From: Parietaria judaica
Lineage: Eukaryota; Streptophyta; Magnoliopsida; Rosales; Urticaceae
DNA: 64,000 nt
Assembly (NCBI GenBank): GCA_954871525.1
Contig: OX940860.1
Span: 28,428,001-28,492,000 of the forward strand
Direction of reading: 5' to 3'
This document shows positions 51,041 to 63,092 of this stretch, piece after piece. The translations under genes and the position numbers were made by a program. A model generated the notes under the pieces. That model was not told where the DNA came from, ran no database searches, and was given only the letters and a program-made list of their open reading frames with translations. Every line of letters begins with the position of its first letter. The stretch's first letter is position 1.

Positions 51041-51701
51041 TTATTCGCCGGATGACGGTAAACGCTAGAGACTCGTCAGGTTTCGCCGTTGATTTCGATG
51101 CTTCTTGTGATTCAACGAGTATGTAATTTTAAGCGTGCGAAGTAGGATCTCAGGAGCGTCGAATTTGTGAATCTGAACGCTATACGGATCGGAATAACTG
51201 ATCATGCTCGTTACTGGAACTGTTTTGATCTTTTTTTCGTAAAAAATAAAACGCATGTAAATATTGAAGAAGTAGAAAGCAAAATAACCAAAACAGCCCT
51301 ATTATTTCAGCCTTCAAAAGTTAGTATTAATTTATTTTTCACTTCAATTTACTCGTCATTGCATTTAATTTACGCGTTTCTTTGGCTTATAATTGACTAA
51401 AGGGTGTCTCTCTCGGACATTCTTTCCGTAAAAGTTTTGATCGGACCCGGAATAGAAATCCAAGAGAAACGAGCAAGGACATAACAAAAAGTTGAAAAGT
51501 ACAAATTTCTTTAATTATATCTTAGTTGCTTTGCATTTTTTTTTCTGTTAAAATAATATTACAATTTCTTCATGATCATGCATACCTTGATAAACAAGTT
51601 AAGCTCTATACTGATGTGTAATGATTAGTATATATTTTTGGTAAATACAATATAATATCAAGAAGTATTTCTCATGTATATATCCTTTAAAATAGTAGAT
51701 A
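51041..51701. other. spacer between the PPR gene and the convergent small secreted-protein gene
   Basis: PPR 3' flank and the 3' flank of the convergent minus-strand gene. No gene or bounded element seen. Confidence 0.45.
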
Positions 51702-53418
51702 TTAGCCATTTGGAACATTCCAGATGAAGAAGCAACAAAGCCCGGAAATAAGCAGAAACGCGTAAACGACGAGCGAGTTCTCCAGCCGCATCGCAGCGCT
51801 GAATTGGCCTTGAGCAAACCCTCCAAGATTATTCCAATTGAATATCCCTGCAACATAATTTGCAGCATATTTTGAATGAGCATTGTTATATAAGTTTTTT
51901 TTTTCTTCTTTTTTTGTGCATAAATTACTAATTGACCTTCTATCACTTCTGAAATCCTTAGTTTGCTCGTTGAAATTTTATGTATCGGTTTGCGGTATGG
52001 ACTTTTAAATTATAGTGGTTTACCCCTCTCTGTTAAGTATTTGACGTTATTCCTCGGTAAATTTCAAGGACGATATCGCCATTCGCAAAATAATTATCAA
52101 TGGAGTCTGGCAATTATGTCCTCTTGATGTAATCCTTAACATTTAACGGAAACTGTCTTAGATTTAACGGGAAGGGAAAACCGCTGCGTTTGTAAATTCA
52201 CTAGGCAAAGCGATACAAAACTAAATATGAAAGGACAAATTGAGACAACGCGACAAGTTCGGACAACCGATAATTCTTTCTCTAATATGGTTCGCATAAA
52301 ACAAACTTGACACGTTAACCGAAAACATGGTAAACTGCAAACCGACTGATTTATGTAGATATATAACCGGGAAAGCTGAGACAACGCAACAAGTACAAAG
52401 AGAGCTGACAATCACGCTTTTTTTCCCCTCGTACTTGCTCGTTTTCGCAAAGAAACAAACTCGAATACTTCGTAGTTATTTACCTCTCTGGCGATTGTAT
52501 GTGCATCCTACGTTAATGGCGCCTCGAATGTCACTGAGAGTGGCTCGATTGTAGAACAAAAAGTTGGAGAAGATCTTGTCGACGCAATTGAGAACAAGTT
52601 GCGTCTCGGTCAAGCAAGGTCCTCTGCAGAATACCTCAGTGGCTTCAGGAGGAACATTGATGCTTCCGCTTTGGTCCAACCTGTACTCCTCATTACAACC
52701 AGAATATATCTATACAAAAAATATATGAAATTTTGTGTTAAATATATTAAAGCTTGACAGTGAAACCTATGGATAATTGCTAGGTGTGAAACTGGGACCG
52801 GGCACCGGATTTTGGCCTTTTTTCGACATGATCGGACTTTCGAACTGTGCAAAACCGGAAAGCTGTAGATAATCTTTAGGGGTGAAACCGGAAAGCTCTA
52901 GTTATTTAAGTTTAAAGTCACTTTTAAATTAAATAATAAACATTCTAAATTTTATGAAATACACACTATTTAAGCTTAGAATAAACACTGAAACTGAAAT
53001 TATACTAAAAACAAAATTCTAAAATTGCCGCCCCGAAGTTCCCGCATTTTTTTTTCTTCTTAAAAGGCCTGTTTCTTGGATTCAAATTGGGCCGGGCTGG
53101 GGCGAAGACAAAACTTTCACCTTATGAATTTGAAAGCTTCATCTTTGGATAATTGGTAGAAGTACTTACATTTTTGTCATCGAAACAAGTCAAGGCTTTC
53201 TGAAACAATCGTACTGGATTGTCTTGTGCTGAACTTCCTGTGCTCATCATCAACCCATTCAATATACATATCAGAATTAAATAATAATAAGAAAATTTGA
53301 AACAAATATAACTGGTTTTTTTTATACGAGTGACCTGAATAGCAGCAAATGTGATTGCAACAGAGAGAGTGAAAGTAAAGAGCTTGTTCTTTGGTATAGA
53401 CATAGTAAAGGAAGCCAT
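51702..53418 (-). CDS. small secreted or membrane-anchored Cys-rich protein (DUF7731-like)
   Basis: Four exons on the minus strand: 53418-53328, 53237-53170, 52709-52484 and 51847-51702, giving 176 residues. The first donor was placed at CACTC|GTATA (53327) because only this choice keeps phase with exon 2; the nearer CAG|GTCACT would frameshift. A hydrophobic N-terminal stretch (KLFTFTLSVAITFAAIQ) looks like a signal peptide. The mature part has paired Cys (ALTCFDD, YSGCNEEY, FCRGPCLTE, LNCVD, VGCTY). A C-terminal hydrophobic stretch (VVYAFLLISGLCCFFIW) could be a membrane anchor or GPI signal. Pattern and length fit a plant family of unknown function that I associate with DUF7731; this label is from memory and tentative. 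Intron 2 contains repeat wording (gtgaaactgggaccggg) shared with the chimeric gene introns. Confidence 0.7.
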
Positions 53419-54925
53419 TGCAAGAGCTACACAAAGATATTGGATTTGGAAGAGGAAATATATGAAGTGAATGAATATGATACATAACATATAAATTACT
53501 TTTTGACTATATGTTTATCAGCTCAGAAATGTGAAGAGAAGGTTATAGTAATTAGCAAAAGAGTTGGCCTCCAAAGCTACCTACTTTGACTTTTCTCTTC
53601 TTTTGACTTTTTGTTTTTGGCATGTTTGCTTCGACAAATATGATTGATTTACTTGTTATAAATCCATTATTTGATGTGTAGTAGGGGTGAAATCGACTCG
53701 GTTACCCAAATTTTTTTATTTTTATTTTTGTTGTGATACTCGCGTTTTTATAAGTATATGGTATTTTGAGAAATTTCAATCTCGTTCCGATTTTTTAATT
53801 TTTACAAATTAGATATTGGTATCGTAAATGACAGTGTTTAAGATAGCTTGTACTAGGATATGTACAACAAAAAAAACGTATATTTTACTAACTTATAATT
53901 GGTAACGTGATAAATATACCGGTTTTAAAAAATGGAACCACATAATACTGATTCTCGCCTTTTTTTTTATTATCATCTCAAAGTACCGGGTTTCTAATGG
54001 TACGGTTAATATGACTTTCACCATAAGAAATGCTTAGGCATGTAGATTCTAGGGCCATAATCGGAATGAAACTTGCATGCAAAAATTAGTATATATATAT
54101 ATATATATTCTTCTTTTGATGTTCTTCAAATTTTGGTGTTGTTAGGCAGTTGAAGTTAGATTGAGTTTAGTCCTGAGTTTGTTTGCAACTTTGTTTACGT
54201 TTTTATCTATTTAAGTTCCAACTTTCTAGACTTATGTTTCACTAAAAATTTGGAGAAAAGACAATATTGGAAAATTAGATTGAGTTTAGCCATTTGGTTT
54301 CTTTGCTCGCATACGTTTTTATCTTTTCTTACTACTTTCTAGACTTTTATATCATCAAAAAGTTCATGACAAAGACATTCTGAAGAAAGTTTTTTTTTTT
54401 TTTTTAAATAGCTTGAGTTTAGTCTTATGTTTTTTTTAGTCTCATGCTTTGTTTGTATACTTTTGTATCTATATATCAGTTCCCACTTTCTTGACTTTTA
54501 TTTCACCAAAAAGATTTTCATTTCATTAAAAACTTAGTGAAAAATAAAATATGAAGAACAAAATAAAAAGTTAATAGCATCATTAGTACTCAATAATTTA
54601 TTTTTTAGCATAGATTTAATTTTTTCACGATTAAAGTTCTCAATATTTATATTTTACGTTTCCTTAAAATATCTTCCATTTTTCTAATCGATTGAACATA
54701 ACTTTACATATACCGTTAAGTTTTGAACACGTATCTTCTGAAATTTTTTAACAGTTTTCTCTTCTTTTTTTAGAGAAACAAAAGAATGGAAACATATGTT
54801 GCTAATAAAAATTAGAAAAAATGATGGATAAAACATATGCCGCAAAGGAATGACAATAAATGCCACAAATTGAAACATTAGATACTTATACCGGCATAAA
54901 ATTAAAATAAAATGAAAACAAGGAG
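53419..54925. other. intergenic, no gene seen
   Basis: AT-rich spacer. 53682-54020 starts taggggtgaaatc and contains a distant complement (gactttcaccata), suggesting a decayed MITE; no target duplication was found. The rest is T-rich with no recognised content. Confidence 0.4.
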
Positions 54926-54998
54926 TGGAGATGCGGGGTATCGATCCCCGTGCCTCTCGCATGCTAAGCGAGCGCTCTACCATCTGAGCTACATCCCC
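54926..54998 (-). tRNA. tRNA-Ala(AGC): tRNA-Ala (anticodon AGC)
   Basis: 73-nt cloverleaf on the minus strand. The acceptor stem GGGGATG pairs with CATCTCC. Box A is TAGCTCAGATGG, the anticodon loop is CTTAGCATG (AGC, decoding GCU/GCC), box B is GGATCGATACC, and the discriminator is A. The downstream minus strand is T-rich (TTTT within about 20 bp), a usual Pol III terminator. It appears intact and standalone, unlike the SINE heads elsewhere in the window. Confidence 0.96.
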
Positions 54999-54999
54999 T

Positions 55000-55544
55000 T
55001 TTCGATGTTACTGACATGTCATTAAAAAACTTATACGCTTATTCGAATTTAATCAACTATTTACAGTTTAGAATTATTAATAGCTACGTCCCTATACTTT
55101 CAAAACATGGCAAAATGTTCCCTAAGGGATGTAATGTGCTACGCATCTCGGGACTTACTCAAAATTTATTTTCCCACTTAATTATGAAACTTTGTAAATC
55201 AATCAATAGATTGAAAGATATTTTTTTTTCTTCCATAAAATTACCTTTAAGCACATGTTTAACTTTTCTTTTAATTTTTAACGCATAATTTTGAAAGTTA
55301 AAAGGGATAAATTAAATTTGTAGTTCAAAATGTACATGGTGCAATTGATAACTTAGATCACATTTATTGATCTATAATTACAAAAAGAATTACCAAAATC
55401 CAAGCGTAGAAGAGGATAATGAAGAATTAAAATATTATTGAAACTTGGGTCACCCCAAATCTAGGGTCATGGTGGTGTCGAGTATCACGGTTAATATTGT
55501 GAATTAATCTTCATGTGACCACACATACTAAATAACAAAATAGG
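55000..55544. other. intergenic, no gene seen
   Basis: AT-rich spacer upstream of the tRNA gene. No exon or bounded element recognised before the H3 MITE duplication. Confidence 0.45.
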
Positions 55545-55552
55545 ATCATAAC

Positions 55553-55836
55553 TAGAGGTGAAAGTGGCGACGTCCTTCTGCCATTCGCGACGTCTCGCGA
55601 CGTCCACTGGCCATTCGCGACGTCCCGCGATTCGGCGTCGAAAATCGCGACCGGTCGCGACTGCAGCTCTAATCGCGACTCTCTCTCTCGCTGTCTCACG
55701 TTACTCTCTCTCTCTCTCTCGCGCAGCCATCGCGAGCATCGCGACCTCCCCCCACCGCGACTCGTCGCGACTTCTACAGTCCCGATTTTTGGCGACTAAG
55801 TCGCGACTCGTCGTGTGGTCGCCGTTTGCAGCTCTA
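55553..55836. mobile_element. hAT MITE H3 with CGCGA arrays (284 bp, 8-bp TSD)
   Basis: 8-bp duplications ATCATAAC at 55545-55552 and 55837-55844. Termini TAGAGGTGAAAGTGGCGAC and GTCGCCGTTTGCAGCTCTA (imperfect inverted). The interior is dominated by TCGCGA and gcgacgtc words plus a CT microsatellite (about 55680-55720). Third copy of the H1/H2 family. Non-coding despite open frames. Confidence 0.85.
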
Positions 55837-55844
55837 ATCATAAC

Positions 55845-56471
55845 CCATCAACTAATCAAATATCAATATGGTGGTGAACAAAAAAATGGGGCGGAAATAT
55901 TTAATTAGACCAGGCAAAGGTCCAAAGTAAAAAAACAAATGCGGTCAATATTAGAATGCAAATTTCCGTCTATTTATTTTACAGTCAATTTTTCAACAAA
56001 ATGCTATTAAATAAAATCCTAAAATAATTTATGTGCTCGTCTAGCTATCAAGCATTTCTCAAAGAAATTAGACGAAAAAAATGTGTCAGTATCATTTTTG
56101 TTGATTTTAAGTAGTTTTACTGCCACTTTTTTTTTTTTTTTTACTTTGGACCCCTCCCACCTCTGTTGCTCAAAGTTTCAATACTTTTGTCTCAATTATC
56201 TCAAAAAACAAATAAGACTCGTACAATATTACCATATATGACTTGCACAAAATTACATTTTCAGCTACTTGCCACATCTTTAGAGAAAGTGAATATGAAA
56301 GTAACGACAAAGTGATGCCAAATATTATTAAAACATCGTATAATCCAAGAGCAGCTAGAATTTCCACCATTCAATACATGCTCATCATGATTCATGCCAT
56401 CGAACGGTCATATGTTTGTGTCGTTTCATGGAAATTAACAATGCCACACGACAATAAAAGAAACCACTCTC
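55845..56471. other. intergenic, 3' flank of SAR1
   Basis: AT-rich; the right part is the likely SAR1 3' UTR. No gene seen. Confidence 0.45.
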
Positions 56472-58351
56472 TTACTTGATGTACTGAGAAACCCACTTGA
56501 ACCCGTCTCCGTAGCCCATCTTCCGTACGATGCTGCACATGAAAACCTCGAGGGGGCGGACGTTCGAGTCCACCAGGTTGACTTTACCCTTTCCGGTGGT
56601 GAAGTTGGTCAACCCTAGATTATACCGGAGCTCGTCTTCTGAAGCAGCGTACGGGAGATCAATCTTGTTTCCCAAAATGAGGAACGGAACGGTTGCCAGA
56701 GACTCGTCGGAGAGGAGTGCGTCGAGTTCCTTCTTTGATTCTGCAAATCTCTCCTTGTCATAAGCATCAACGAGGTAAACCACTGCGTCTACCTGAATAT
56801 TATAAAAATATCAATGAAAAGATTGAATAAATTTTACGGTTTCCACTAAACCAAAACAATATAGATATTTCATTTCAACCATGTTGTTTGCTAGTAAAGT
56901 CAAAGACGCTATAACAGGAGTTGGCAGAATTGTCGAGAATCTCAAAAACCGATATTTTTCCAGACCGGGACAATCCCTTAGTAATTCAACCAGCCATGAA
57001 CGGGGTGGGTCAATTGGAGACATTAGCACATCGAAATGAAGAGATGAGAACAACAACCCAGCAAACGAAATCTACATAATGATCGCTATAAAGACTACTA
57101 ATGCTTAATTTCAAATCAGGCCCCAGCCTAAACTTCACGGTCAGAAAGTGTAAAATATGCTTGTATGGTAATATACTATTAGCATACCTTCTAAGAAAAA
57201 AGGCGCTATCAGCGAATTACCAATATTCATTTCTGCCTCCCATGAATCAGAAAAACACAAAAGATTTAATCTGGGATTATGGAGGCAAAGGGATGTTGGA
57301 CAATATCAGTAAGTTACAGCCCTACTTCTGACAATACACGACCAAATATAACTCGCGATACACGATTTCTAGTCTTTTACAAAACACCTAAACCCATTTT
57401 CCAATTTCGTATTAGAACAAGAAAATCCTCTTTAAAAATATGAAAACCGTATAAAAATAAATAAAAGGTGGTAGTTTCTTGATCGCATAGTTGGTACAAT
57501 GTGTCCAAAATTATAGTAAATAAAATATCCTAACAAATCAGGAAATAAAGCACCGATTGAGACACTAATTCCAAATCTGCACAATCCTAGGAACTAATAA
57601 TACCATAAATATGAGATTTTCTCTGAACATTTTTTGTATAAAATCAAACCAGTTCCATAGAATAACAGCATATTCACTATATAGAAATAACCTTGGCATA
57701 ATAATCCTTCCAAACTCTGCGAGCGATCTGGTGCCCGCCCAAATCAAAAGCTTTGAACTTAATTTTCCCAATGCTAAGCTCCTCGGACGTCGGATACTGC
57801 GTCGGCTGGTGTTGAACTAATCTCTGCAACAACCCATAAAATTTTGAAAATCTCGAGTCATCGTCACAAAATCGCAAAGACATCCAAACACTAAATCCGA
57901 TTCAAACTTCTCTAACACGCCCGTTTGAAACCGCAGAAACACGAAATCCCCCGAAGAAAAAAAGCGTTACAGTCAAGCTCACTTTATGCTTAGGTCTGGT
58001 AAAAGACCAAGAATTATGAATACTTATCAAACAATCCAAACCCCCTACGAATTCTTCGAAACAATCCAAAACTAGCACAATTATAGTCGAGCGACTCAAA
58101 ACCTAATTATAGCCATTCACCGAAACTCGAACGAAATCATTAGATTTCCAAAACAAACTTGGAAAAAATGAAGCCAAAACTGGGACAATTGAAAGCGAAA
58201 AGCAGCGAATTGGGAATGAGACCTCGTCTTTGAGCATGTGAAGGAGCGTGGTTTTGCCGGCATTGTCGAGCCCTAGGAAGAGGATCTTGGCCTCCTTCTG
58301 CCACAGCCCGAGCGAAGCGAGAACTCCGTAGAACCAATCGAGCAAAAACAT
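56472..58351 (-). CDS. SAR1: SAR1 small GTPase (COPII)
   Basis: Three coding exons on the minus strand: 58351-58223, 57823-57692 and 56792-56472, all phase 0 and GT-AG, giving 193 residues, exactly the plant SAR1 length. The N-terminal [17 protein letters not shown] amphipathic helix (membrane insertion) precedes the P-loop GLDNAGKTT (about residues 27-35). [15 protein letters not shown] is switch I, DLGGH (from residue 70) is switch II, and NKID (from residue 129) binds guanine. The tail is [13 protein letters not shown]1 on the ER membrane starts COPII coat assembly by recruiting SEC23/24. A TATA box lies upstream on the minus strand (58468-58475) and a GA-rich leader follows. No damage to any nucleotide-binding motif. 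Confidence 0.97.
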
Positions 58352-58467
58352 GGCCGATTCGAACCAGGATTCGGTGCGGATCGGAGACCCCCAAAAGCTC
58401 CGAGGAGAGAGAAAGCGAGGAGAGAGAGAGAGAGTTCTCTTCTTCGAGCGTAGTGGTGTCGTACAGT

Positions 58468-58475
58468 ATTATATA
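58468..58475 (-). promoter_or_regulatory. TATA box of SAR1
   Basis: The minus strand reads GGTATATAATACTG, with TATATAAT at 58475-58468, about 115 bp upstream of the SAR1 ATG. A GA-rich leader (minus CT-rich run, about 58400-58440) follows. Placement is plausible for a plant core promoter; the transcription start is not shown. Confidence 0.55.
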
Positions 58476-59149
58476 CCAGTATGACTGCGAAGACCAATCA
58501 GACATCTCCAAGCTCAATCCGAACCGTCCGATCCTCTGCTATGTACGGCCTGGATCTTCCTATGTAGGCTTCACGACGATATATCTTTCGTTATTGTCGT
58601 TTTCTAATTTTCTTGACGTATATCAAGTTATATAGTCGTTTAACTGTCATTATTTACAAAAGAGATATCCACGGCATAAATATTTTTAAGTTTAAAGTAG
58701 TGTTTTCGGACCGCATATTGTTGTTGTCTCGTTATGACGGGCAAACATTCTAATGTTGCGATAAGTTTATATATTAGGTACCAAATCTCAACATTAACGG
58801 GAATTTGAGTCGCATGTAAATGCATCAAATCGGAACTTGAGATATTTATGCGATAATGATTTTGGTGGATAAGTCATCGATGACTTCAAAAATGATTATC
58901 GAACCGATTATCGATCGATGATGGCGAAAAGCTGTTGAGGGATCGTGCCACTCAAAGTCTGGTCAATCAATTCAATTAGAAACACCAGACCATACATAAA
59001 ATCATACAAGTTGCTTTGAGTATCCCAAATATTCATATTAATATCCGTAATAAATGGGTAAAACTCTAAGCAAGTTGATTGGCTAAAATAAAATTCAACC
59101 CTCAACAATGTCAAAGAGTCAAGGCCTTTGACATGACAGAAACTTGAAA
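58476..59149. other. intergenic between SAR1 and the receptor-kinase pseudogene
   Basis: SAR1 upstream region, then an AT-rich spacer with no gene recognised. Confidence 0.45.
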
Positions 59150-60239
59150 ATGGGCAATAAGCTCTCTCTCCCAATGGCTATGCTTTTCCTTTTCTTTCAC
59201 TTATGCCCTCTCTCGGCGGAGCATGCGACACGCTTCGCTCCGGAGAGTCTGTCGGGCAACCGAACTTTGATTTCCCGGGGCCAACTGTTCGAGTTCGGTT
59301 TCTTCTCTGAGAACTTCTTTGAGAACTTCTCTGAGAAGTCCTCCACGAAGAACTTCTCTGAGAAGCTCGGCGAAGGCGGGCACCGTCTTTAGAGGCATGT
59401 TGTCACATGATTCCTCGGCCAAAGCCGTGAAGGTGCTCAAGAGCTTGAGACGAGGAGAAAAGCAGTTTCTCGCGGAAGTGAAAACTATTGGGAGTTGGGA
59501 CGGTGCAGCACGTTAATCTCGTCAACCTCCGAGGCTTCTGCGTCGAAGCTTCTAAGAGAATCCTAGTCTACGACTTCATATGCCGAACGGATCATTAGAA
59601 TTCGCTCTCTTCGAGAAGACTAGCCTTACAAAGCCAGTCTTAGATTGGCGAGCGAGATACGGAATCGCCATCAGAACCGCAAAAAGACTGTGCTACCTCC
59701 ATGAAGAGTGCAGAGACTGCATAATCCACTGCGACGTGAAGCCCGAGAACATCCTGCTAGATTCGGAGTACAGCCCGAGACTAACAGATTTCGGGCTTGC
59801 AAAGCTCGTCGTCCACGACTTCAGCCGCGTCTTGACGACGATGCGAGGCACGATAGGCTATCTCGCGCCGGAGTGGCTATCGGGGCAAGCGGTGACGCCA
59901 AAAGTGGACGTGTTTAGCTACGGAATGGTGCTCTTCGAGCTTATATCGGGAGAAAGGAACAGCGGTGACGTGGAACACTACTTTCCCGAGCGAGTTCCGA
60001 GTGCGCTGATAGAAGGGGACGAGAACGCCGTCTTTGGTCTGCTGGACTCAAGGCTTGAGGGCGACGTCAAGAGTGAAGAGGTGGTTAGGGCGTGCAAAGT
60101 CGCGGGTTGGTGTATTTAGGCGAACGAGAGGGAGCGGCCGAGCATGAGCGCCGTGGTTCGGGTTCTGACGGGAGTTGTGAAAGTGGATGTGCCTCCTCTT
60201 CCGCCATTCATTCGCTCATTGATGGCAGAGAGTTTCTGA
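59150..60239 (+). pseudogene. G-type lectin S-receptor-like Ser/Thr kinase, internally deleted and frameshifted
   Basis: It starts with a plausible signal peptide (MGNKLSLPMAMLFLFFHLC) and the first ~20 residues of a B-lectin domain (TLISRGQLFEFGFFSE). It then jumps directly into the kinase (KNFSEKLGEGG). Most of the lectin domain and all of the S-locus, PAN and transmembrane regions are missing. The breakpoint lies in a run of near-repeats of gagaacttctctgagaag (about 59309-59365), which suggests deletion between short repeats. The kinase part keeps CDVKPENILLD (compare HRDLK/HCDIKPEN), DFGLAK and GTIGYLAPEWL. It has frameshifts near 59385, 59495 and 59578 and an in-frame TAG at 60117-60119 in WCI*ANERERPSM. 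It cannot make a functional receptor. The parent family is SD2-type receptor kinases of innate signalling. Confidence 0.88.
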
Positions 60240-60618
60240 GAACATGATGACATGTCTATGTAGTGTTTATCAGCTTGAGTTCATCGTCATATATATGTCT
60301 ATGAAATGTTTCGAGTTGCTTTTTGTACGATCAAAAGATCATTGTTGTAGAATTATGCTATAGAACATTATAATGATCGGGATCTTATTTTAGAAAAATT
60401 GATCTGTCTTCGTTGAAATCCTAGCAATCGTTTTCGTCGACAGTGAAAGACCACCGTATCGGCGGCGGAGAAGCCATTGTTCTTCGCGTTCGGTGGTGAG
60501 TCAAGTAGTGTTCTCCGACGGGACAAATCAATGTTTAGGCTATAATCTAATGTAGTTTGATGATAATGTGTATTAGGTTCCAAGCCTCAACATTAGCCGG
60601 TATCTTAGAATCACATAA
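60240..60618. other. spacer between the kinase pseudogene and the hAT element
   Basis: Pseudogene 3' flank, no gene seen. A G+C-richer patch at 60415-60530 has no recognised domain. Confidence 0.4.
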
Positions 60619-61421
60619 ATCGTAATCAGCGCCGGCCGGCCCTCCCAATAGGCGGCAGCCTAGAGCCCCCGAATTTTAGGGGCCCCAATAAAAAAAATCT
60701 TTATATATATATATAGGCTCTTGATTTTTATTTATTTTTATATTAGGTAACTTCCTAAAAAATAATTACGAAAAAATTTATAAAAAAAATAAATTTAAAA
60801 ATCACATCTAAGTAGAATACGCAAAAAAATAGCATTTAAGGAAATTAAAAAAACGAAAATATACTTACCATATACAAAATCTCTAAACACAAGAAAAAAT
60901 CCCAAATAAAACTTCACCCTTAAATCGGTGCTCACATTCTAAATCTCGGACTTAATCGATCATAGAAACTCACGGCGGCGAACGGCAATCGGCAATTATT
61001 TTTTGTTTTGCTTCGAAGAAGAAGAAGTAAGCTCACTGACTCCTCGGCCTTTTCTTCGATTCATTTGCCTGTGATGTTCTAGTTTCTAAATCTGATTTGG
61101 AGAAGGAGAGATTTTTTTTCATGGCTGTTTTTTTATTTACTCTCGAATGGTTCAGATTTTAGATGAAGAAAAAAGGTTTGCAACATATAATGAATATGTT
61201 GGACTTAGGCGTGTGTCAGTAAAGAAAAGCACTGCAACCCCATGCTATGTGTAGTGTCTTGTTAGTGCCAGCTATAAGGAAAATTATTATTAAAATAAGG
61301 GAAAAATATTATCATTGATTGTTGAAATCTTGAAGACAATAAGAACTCGCTTTTTGTCATTTATGTTATGTTTGTTTGTATTGTTGTGTGTTTTAATTTT
61401 GTGAAGCAGTAAGTACTTTAT

Positions 61422-62322
61422 AAACCAAGGTTCCGAAAATCGCGAAAATCGAGCGATTATCGTTCGATTAATCGAAGAAATGGTGTTCTCGGTAACTTAT
61501 CTCTAGTAATCGCTGCCGTTTTATACTTTTCGAAATTTTTCGAACCGAAAACTTTGGTACTTATCGCTGCAAATTTTCAAGAGCAAAATAACGATAATCG
61601 GAGGACTTTTCGTCCAAATTTGGGTAAGTTTGAAAATTTTGATATCATTGTGGAAAAAGTACATATGTTTCGGAAATTGTTGATTTGAGTTAGTTACTCG
61701 AATATTTTGGTGTAATTTCGTTTTATAAAATTGTATATAATTTTAAAACTAATCGGTTTGCATAATTTTTTTTTTTAATTTGAAGTTTTTCTGAATTGTG
61801 ATATCATTGTGGCAAAAGTACATATGTTTCGGAAATTATTGATTTGAGCTAGTTACTCGAATATTTTGGTGTAATTTCGTTTTATAAAATTGTATATAAT
61901 TTTAAAACTAATCGGTTTGCATAATTTTTTTTTTTAATTTGAAGTTTTTCTGAATTGTGATATCATTGTGGCAAAAGTACATATGTTTCGGAAATTGTTG
62001 ATTTGAGCTAGTTACATTAGTATGAGACTTGGTTTGTGGCATATATATTATAATTTGTATGAGACTTTTATGTTTATATTTTGTGACATTAGTATTTTAT
62101 GTTATGTTTTTAGTGTAAAATATGTGTGACATTTTTTTATAGGTTTTCCATCGATAAATCCATCGATAAACGATTAATCCATCGATAAGTTCGATAAGTT
62201 TCGATAACGGCAAACGATAATTTTTATAGGTTTTCCGTCGATAAATCCATCGGCAAACGATTAATCCATCGATAACGGCAAACGATTTATCGGCTAAAAC
62301 GGCATTTTGATCATTGCTTTAA
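61422..62322. mobile_element. possible nested hAT-like insertion with gataaatccatcgat-type repeats
   Basis: The left end is caaggttccg, the right end ttgatcattg (hAT-type CAAGG/CAATG termini). Flanking words are TTATAAAC and CTTTAAAC (6 of 8 positions identical, a decayed 8-bp TSD at best). The interior has repeated cgataa/cgatta words at both ends and the 159-bp tandem repeat. Boundaries are uncertain. Confidence 0.35.
61641..62017 (+). repeat. 159-bp tandem repeat, about 2.4 copies
   Basis: The word gatatcattgtgg recurs at 61641, 61800 and 61959, each followed by nearly identical wording (acatatgtttcggaaatt ... gatttgag(t/c)tagtta). The period is 159 bp and the third copy is partial. It lies inside the nested block of the hAT element. 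Confidence 0.9.
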
Positions 62323-62783
62323 ACTAGTATCTTATTATTTATTTTCATTATAATATTTTTAGGTTAAACATGAGTTCAAGTAGAATCTACAAATCGGGAG
62401 CGGCAAAAAGAAAAGAAAAATCGAAAAAAGAGGTTATACATTCTAGCGAAGAATCCTTCAAGTTCTCTTATTTTTTCTACATTGTCGATCAAGCAATTTC
62501 TTCATTTGAAACCAGGTTAGAATTATAATATTCAATACTTTTTTTATGAATTAATATTTTCACAATTCGATGACATAATATTTTTTTTTCTATTAGGTTT
62601 GTACAATTTCAGAAATTTGAAAAGCAGTTTTGTCTATTACTTGATTTGGATAAACTCAAGGATGCTTCTAGAGATACCCTGAAAAGCTTTTGCATTAGTC
62701 TTGCGACAACAATGGAACATAATCAGGTTTCTGATCTTGACAAGGATGATCTCTTCAAGGAATTAGATTTATTACGATAGACT

Positions 62784-63092
62784 TTGCCAAAACACGCAAA
62801 AAGAGCCATTGATGTTTTGAATTACATAAAAGAAGTGGATTGCTGTTATCCAAATGCGTGGATTGCATATAGAATTATGTTAACTATACCAGTCACGGTT
62901 GCCCATGCAGAAAGAAGTTTCTCAAAGTTGAAATTGATCAAGTCGTATCTTCGATCGACTATGTCCCAAGAAAGGTTGAGCGGCTTAGCTATGCTATCTA
63001 TTGAAAAAGATATGGTTGAGAAACTTGATTATACAAGTCTTATTAGTTCTTTTGCATCTAAAAATGCTAGACGCGGCGTTGTATTTCAGTGA
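62784..63092 (+). pseudogene. hAT transposase C-terminal dimerisation domain (remnant)
   Basis: 102 residues containing the hAT family signature PVTVAHAERSFSKLKLIKSY and RLSGLAMLSIE, which mediates transposase dimerisation. An in-frame TAG (62778-62780) separates it from the preceding transposase-like frame (about 62598-62777). It is a remnant of the hAT transposon at 60627-63242. Confidence 0.85.

Noticed and set aside
61422..62322. Calling the nested block in the hAT element a firm second transposon
   Set aside because: Candidate TSD matches at only 6 of 8 bases and termini are weakly inverted; kept only as a low-confidence feature.
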